Assembly: GCA_048268885.1 (NCBI GenBank)
Contig: JBLWUP010000006.1
Location: 111,453-175,452, forward strand
Direction: 5' to 3'
Source of the DNA: Pelagibius sp048268885
GTDB taxonomy: Bacteria > Pseudomonadota > Alphaproteobacteria > Kiloniellales > Kiloniellaceae
DNA: 64,000 bases
Shown here: positions 61,286 to 64,000 of the stretch, in pieces
Numbering within the stretch: position 1 is the first letter of the stretch
How the letters are laid out: each line of letters begins with the position of its first letter
Translations under genes and position numbers: made by a program
The notes under the pieces: generated by a model
Database searches by the model: none
What the model was told of the DNA's origin: nothing
The model's input: only the letters and a program-made list of their open reading frames with translations

Positions 61286-61441
61286 CTAACGCGGCAGCGG
61301 CGGCTCGACGCCGCGGCTCTCCGGGGTGAGGGGCGGCGTTTCGCCGGCCTTCGCTGCCGGCGCCACGGCCGGACGGCGGTTGTAGAACCAATGCAGCACG
61401 GCGGAGAGCTGGCCTTCCGGCAGGTTGCGCCAGAGATACAT
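61286..61441 (-). CDS. Possible 51-residue protein downstream of bfd
   Basis: An open frame starting ATG at 61441, 11 bases after the bfd stop codon, encodes MYLWRNLPEGQLSAVLHWFY followed by a Pro-rich tail ending PPLPR. The aromatic N-terminus looks protein-like and the position fits an operon with bfd. There is no clear ribosome site and no family is recognised, so this is tentative. The rest of the gap 61175-61285 holds nothing I can support. Confidence 0.3.
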   Translation of the reverse strand: MYLWRNLPEGQLSAVLHWFYNRRPAVAPAAKAGETPPLTPESRGVEPPLPR

Positions 61442-61452
61442 CGCGCCGGCGC

Positions 61453-61743
61453 CTATTCCGCCGCCATCAGCAGGGCCTCGGTCATCTGAGGCTGCGGCTG
61501 GCCGGGATTGTCTGCGCTGGCGGCTGCGGGGACGTTGGCGGGCGCGGCGGCGGGCGCGGCGGCGGGCGCGGCGGCGGGAGCGTGGACGTCGTTGACGATC
61601 TCCTGCGCGCAGTCGATGCAGGTGCCGCAGCAGGGGCCATTGCCAAGAGAAAGATAGACTTCCTTGGCGCAGCGCTCGCCGGTTTCGGCGGCAACCTCCC
61701 GGATTTCCGTGTCGCGATAGCCGTTGCAGAGACAAACGTACAT
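61453..61743 (-). CDS. bfd: Bacterioferritin-associated ferredoxin
   Basis: A 96-residue [2Fe-2S] protein. Cys4 and Cys6 (MYVCLCNGY) and the cluster Cys38, Cys39, Cys42 and Cys45 (GPCCGTCIDC) cover the four ligands of Bfd-type ferredoxins, with extra Cys. After residue 52 comes a low-complexity tail with three AAAP-type units and a Pro/Gln-rich end, absent from E. coli Bfd (64 residues). Bfd reduces bacterioferritin to release iron. Expressed leftwards from a promoter whose -35 is overlapped by a Fur box, so it should be induced by iron shortage. Confidence 0.92.
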   Translation of the reverse strand: MYVCLCNGYRDTEIREVAAETGERCAKEVYLSLGNGPCCGTCIDCAQEIVNDVHAPAAAPAAAPAAAPANVPAAASADNPGQPQPQMTEALLMAAE

Positions 61744-61768
61744 CAGCTGCTCCCTCGATGACCCCTGC

Positions 61769-61797
61769 AATATGGTGCGAATGATAATGATTGTCAA
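61769..61797 (-). promoter_or_regulatory. bfd promoter
   Basis: Minus strand: TTGACA at 61797-61792 and CATATT at 61774-61769 with a 17-base spacer. The -35 lies within the Fur box. Confidence 0.7.
61782..61796. promoter_or_regulatory. Fur box between bfd and the imelysin gene
   Basis: TGATAAT-G-ATTGTCA fits the 7-1-7 Fur consensus TGATAAT-N-ATTATCA with one change. It overlaps the -35 elements of two divergent promoters. Confidence 0.85.
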
Positions 61798-61818
61798 TTG
61801 CGGCTTTACGTGTAAAAT
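61791..61818 (+). promoter_or_regulatory. Imelysin operon promoter
   Basis: TTGTCA at 61791-61796 and TAAAAT at 61813-61818 with a 16-base spacer. The leader of about 130 bases contains a small hairpin GCTCCA/TGGAGC at 61848-61864. Confidence 0.65.
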
Positions 61819-61957
61819 CGCGGCTTGAGAGGTTGCTTTTTTGAGCTGCTCCACCTGCTGGAGCGGCTATTTTCTGGCAATAAAGTTAAGAATGCGTGTC
61901 ATTTGCGCCACAGCGGCGCTGCCGCGCCTTGATCTATGTGAAGAGGGGACGCACCCG

Positions 61958-63244
61958 ATGAAGATGATGCAGACAGCCGCCTTGGCCGCCGCGCTGGCCC
62001 TGGCGTCGACCGCCGCTCCGCTGGCCGCTTCGGCGGCCGAGGTGGACAAGCAGGCGGTCCTGAAGACCTACGCGGATATCGCCCACGCGGGCTACGAGGA
62101 CTCCCTGATCACGGCCCAGGCGCTGCAGCGGGCGGTGGACGGCCTGATCGCCAAGCCGACCGAGCAGACCCTGGCGGCGGCGCGCGAGGCCTGGACCGCC
62201 GCGCGGGCGCCCTACCAGCAGACCGAGGTCTACCGCTTCGGCAACGCCGTGGTCGACGACTGGGAAGGCAAGGTCAACGCCTGGCCGCTGGATGAGGGCC
62301 TGATCGACTACGTCGACGAATTCTCCTACGGCAGCGAGTCGGACGAGAACCCGATCTACACCGCCAACGTCATCGCCAATGAAAAGCTGCGCGTGAACGG
62401 CGAGATGGTCGACGCCAGCACGATCGACAAGACGCTGATTGCCGAAGTGCTGCACGAGGCCGAGGAGGTCGAGGCCAACGTCGCGACCGGCTATCACGCC
62501 ATCGAGTTCCTGCTCTGGGGCCAGGACCTGAACGGCACCGGCCCCGGCGCCGGCAACCGTCCGGCCAGCGACTTCAGCACGGCGAACTGCACCCACGGCC
62601 ATTGTGAGCGCCGTGGCGCCTATCTGAAGGCCGCGACCGACCTGCTGGTCGACGACCTGCAGGAGATGACGGCGCTCTGGGCGCCGGGCGGCGAAGCGCG
62701 CAACGGCCTGCTGTCGGGCGACCCCGACGCCGGCCTGATCGCCATGCTGACCGGCATGGGCAGCCTCTCCTACGGCGAGCTGGCGGGCGAGCGCATCAAG
62801 CTCGGCCTCATGCTGCACGACCCGGAGGAGGAGCACGACTGCTTCAGCGACAACACGCATTACTCGCACTACTACGACCAGCAGGGTGTCATCAACGTCT
62901 ACACCGGCAGCTACACGCGGGTTGACGGCAGCGTGGTCTCCGGCCCCAGCCTCGCCAACCTGGTGGCGGCGAAGGACGGCACGGTGGACCGCGAGCTGCG
63001 TGACAAGCTGACGGTGACCAAGGCGGCCATGCAGACCATGGTCGAGCGCGCCGAAGGTGGCGAGGCCTACGACCAGATGATCGGCGAGGGCAATGCCGCG
63101 GGCAACGCGGTGATCGAGGCCGTGGTGCAGGGCCTGACCGACCAGACCCGCGCCATCGAGCGTGCGGTCGCCGTGCTCGACCTCTCGACCATCGACTTCG
63201 AAGGGTCGGACAGCCTTGACAACCCGCAGGCCGTGTTCCAGTGA
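61958..63244 (+). CDS. Imelysin family iron-regulated protein
   Basis: A 428-residue exported protein (signal peptide about 1-27, cleavage near ASA-A). It has the imelysin GxHxxE motif, GYHAIE at 178-183, in EVEANVATGYHAIEFLLWGQDLNGTGPG. A second helical half carries DCFSDNTHYSHYYDQQGVINVYTG. Imelysins (IrpA, ICMP, EfeO-like) take part in iron uptake at the envelope. The ATG at 61958 follows AAGAGGGG. Fur control and the di-heme gene downstream support an iron-uptake unit. Confidence 0.93.
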   Translation: MKMMQTAALAAALALASTAAPLAASAAEVDKQAVLKTYADIAHAGYEDSLITAQALQRAVDGLIAKPTEQTLAAAREAWTAARAPYQQTEVYRFGNAVVDDWEGKVNAWPLDEGLIDYVDEFSYGSESDENPIYTANVIANEKLRVNGEMVDASTIDKTLIAEVLHEAEEVEANVATGYHAIEFLLWGQDLNGTGPGAGNRPASDFSTANCTHGHCERRGAYLKAATDLLVDDLQEMTALWAPGGEARNGLLSGDPDAGLIAMLTGMGSLSYGELAGERIKLGLMLHDPEEEHDCFSDNTHYSHYYDQQGVINVYTGSYTRVDGSVVSGPSLANLVAAKDGTVDRELRDKLTVTKAAMQTMVERAEGGEAYDQMIGEGNAAGNAVIEAVVQGLTDQTRAIERAVAVLDLSTIDFEGSDSLDNPQAVFQ

Positions 63245-63259
63245 TCGCCGGCTGAATTG

Positions 63260-63299
63260 CCCCGGAAAACCGCGGTCTCGACACCACGGCTTTCCGGGG
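63260..63299. other. Hairpin between the imelysin and di-heme genes
   Basis: CCCCGGAAA (63260-63268) and TTTCCGGGG (63291-63299) form a 9-bp stem with further partial pairing inside (ACCGCGG/CCACGG). There is no T run; it may cause partial termination or protect the imelysin message. Confidence 0.5.
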
Positions 63300-63321
63300 A
63301 CTGGAATGCACGATCGGAACG

Positions 63322-64000
63322 ATGAAACAGACTGAAGCGGCCATTGCGGCCCTGCTGTTGATCACGATTGGGCCGGCAGCCCTGGCTGCCGGCCCCATTG
63401 TTGAGCAGAGGACGCCTGCGGAGACGGCGCGTGTCGCGGCGGTGACCGCACCGGCCACGGACTTCACGCAGCCCGAACCTTTCGAAGCTTTACCTGGCGG
63501 CGCCGCGACCTCGCGCAAGCCCGCCAACGGCGACGCCTTTTCGCACGCTTCGGCTAACATGAGCTTCGAGCGGGAGCTCGACTTCAAGATCGGCAACGGT
63601 CTGTTCAAGCGCCTCTGGGTTTCGGCGCCTTCCTCGACCACTTCCGCCGACGGCCTGGGGCCGCTGTTCAACGCACGCTCCTGCCAGCGCTGCCACCTGA
63701 AGGACGGCCGCGGCCATCCGCCGGCTTCCGATGAAGACTCCGCCGTCTCCATGTTCCTGCGCCTCAGCGTGCCGGCGCAGAACGACGCGGAGCGCGCGGC
63801 GCTGGAGAGCGACCGTGTCGCGGTGATTCCGGAACCGACCTACGGCGCACAGCTGCAGGACCTCGCGATCAAGGGGCACAAGGCCGAGGGCCGGATGCGC
63901 ATCCGCTACACGGAGCAGCCGGTCGTCCTTGGCGACGGCACGGTGGTGAAGCTGCGGCGTCCCGCCTACAGCATCACGGACCTCGGCTACGGCCCGCTGC
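63322..64000 (+). CDS. Di-heme oxidoreductase (putative peroxidase), 5' part
   Basis: The reading frame is open from the ATG at 63322 to the window edge (226 codons visible). A signal peptide (about 5-23) is followed by a c-type heme site CQRCH at 121-125 in LFNARSCQRCHLKDGRGHPP. The pattern (GLGPLFNARSCxxCH, YGAQLQDLAIKGHKAEGRMRIRYTE) is that of the di-heme oxidoreductase/DUF1111 family commonly found next to imelysins. The second heme site would lie beyond the window. It follows the imelysin gene by 77 bases and is probably in the same Fur-controlled unit. Confidence 0.9.
   Translation, partial: MKQTEAAIAALLLITIGPAALAAGPIVEQRTPAETARVAAVTAPATDFTQPEPFEALPGGAATSRKPANGDAFSHASANMSFERELDFKIGNGLFKRLWVSAPSSTTSADGLGPLFNARSCQRCHLKDGRGHPPASDEDSAVSMFLRLSVPAQNDAERAALESDRVAVIPEPTYGAQLQDLAIKGHKAEGRMRIRYTEQPVVLGDGTVVKLRRPAYSITDLGYGPL

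Overview
The window is about 64 kb of GC-rich chromosomal DNA, densely packed with short intergenic gaps. Gene content and style point to an alphaproteobacterium, most likely of the Rhodospirillales type: a groESL operon with a CIRCE operator, a glyoxylate carboligase operon with an IclR regulator, BMP-type nucleoside uptake, phytanoyl-CoA dioxygenase-like enzymes, BigR-like sulfur sensing, Fur-box iron control, and palindromic repeats of the 'CATCCTTCGAGACG / CCTCAGGATGAGG' kind. That taxonomic placement is inference. There are no rRNA or tRNA genes, no insertion sequence with a transposase, no phage block and no CRISPR array.

Layout. 0-4.6 kb: a secreted undecapeptide-repeat protein, an LssY-domain lipoprotein, a RecF-like ATPase and a PLP decarboxylase. 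4.6-9.6 kb: gcl-hyi-glxR (glyoxylate to glycerate), read leftwards, with a divergent IclR regulator and a clear operator between them. 9.8-18.2 kb: the most unusual block. It holds a SAM-cyclase-AAA-TPR regulator, a YcaO protein, a TfuA protein, an M4-like zinc peptidase and a small protein ending in RAD(L/M)S hexapeptide repeats, then an intrinsic terminator. YcaO plus TfuA is the known pair for peptide-backbone thioamidation, so this looks like an undescribed peptide- or protein-modification locus. 18.2-23 kb: HAD phosphatase, acetate kinase, arsR-arsC and mtnA. 23-30 kb: accessory metabolism, including a cupin gene broken by one nonsense codon and two paralogous globins. 30-36.6 kb: a nuclease-like protein, a BigR-type regulator with a rhodanese, EEP and phospholipase D/VTT proteins, and small membrane proteins. 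36.8-38.9 kb: groESL. 39-41.2 kb: KDG kinase, a short protein with a perfect 18-bp tandem repeat, and a 765-bp gap with an orphan intrinsic terminator.

41.2-52.1 kb is one coherent nucleoside-use region: a BMP lipoprotein-type ABC importer (binding protein, ATPase, two permeases), cytidine deaminase, purine nucleoside phosphorylase, deoC, deoA, a coupled 2-oxoglutarate dioxygenase-like gene, then a secreted 5'-nucleotidase. Extracellular nucleotides would be dephosphorylated, imported as nucleosides and broken down to bases and C2/C3 units.

52.3-59.2 kb holds mixed enzymes and regulators: HAD, TauE/SafE, GFA, PPK2, GlxA-type AraC regulator, methyltransferase, and TetR plus peroxiredoxin with a shared upstream motif. 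59.3-64 kb: an orphan TRAP binding protein, then an iron region (bacterioferritin, bacterioferritin-associated ferredoxin, imelysin, di-heme oxidoreductase) in which one Fur box sits between two divergent promoters. The window ends inside the di-heme gene.

Four dispersed non-coding repeat families are visible. In one, related hairpins keep their outer stem through compensatory base changes, and in two places a gene's stop codon is formed by the edge of the element.
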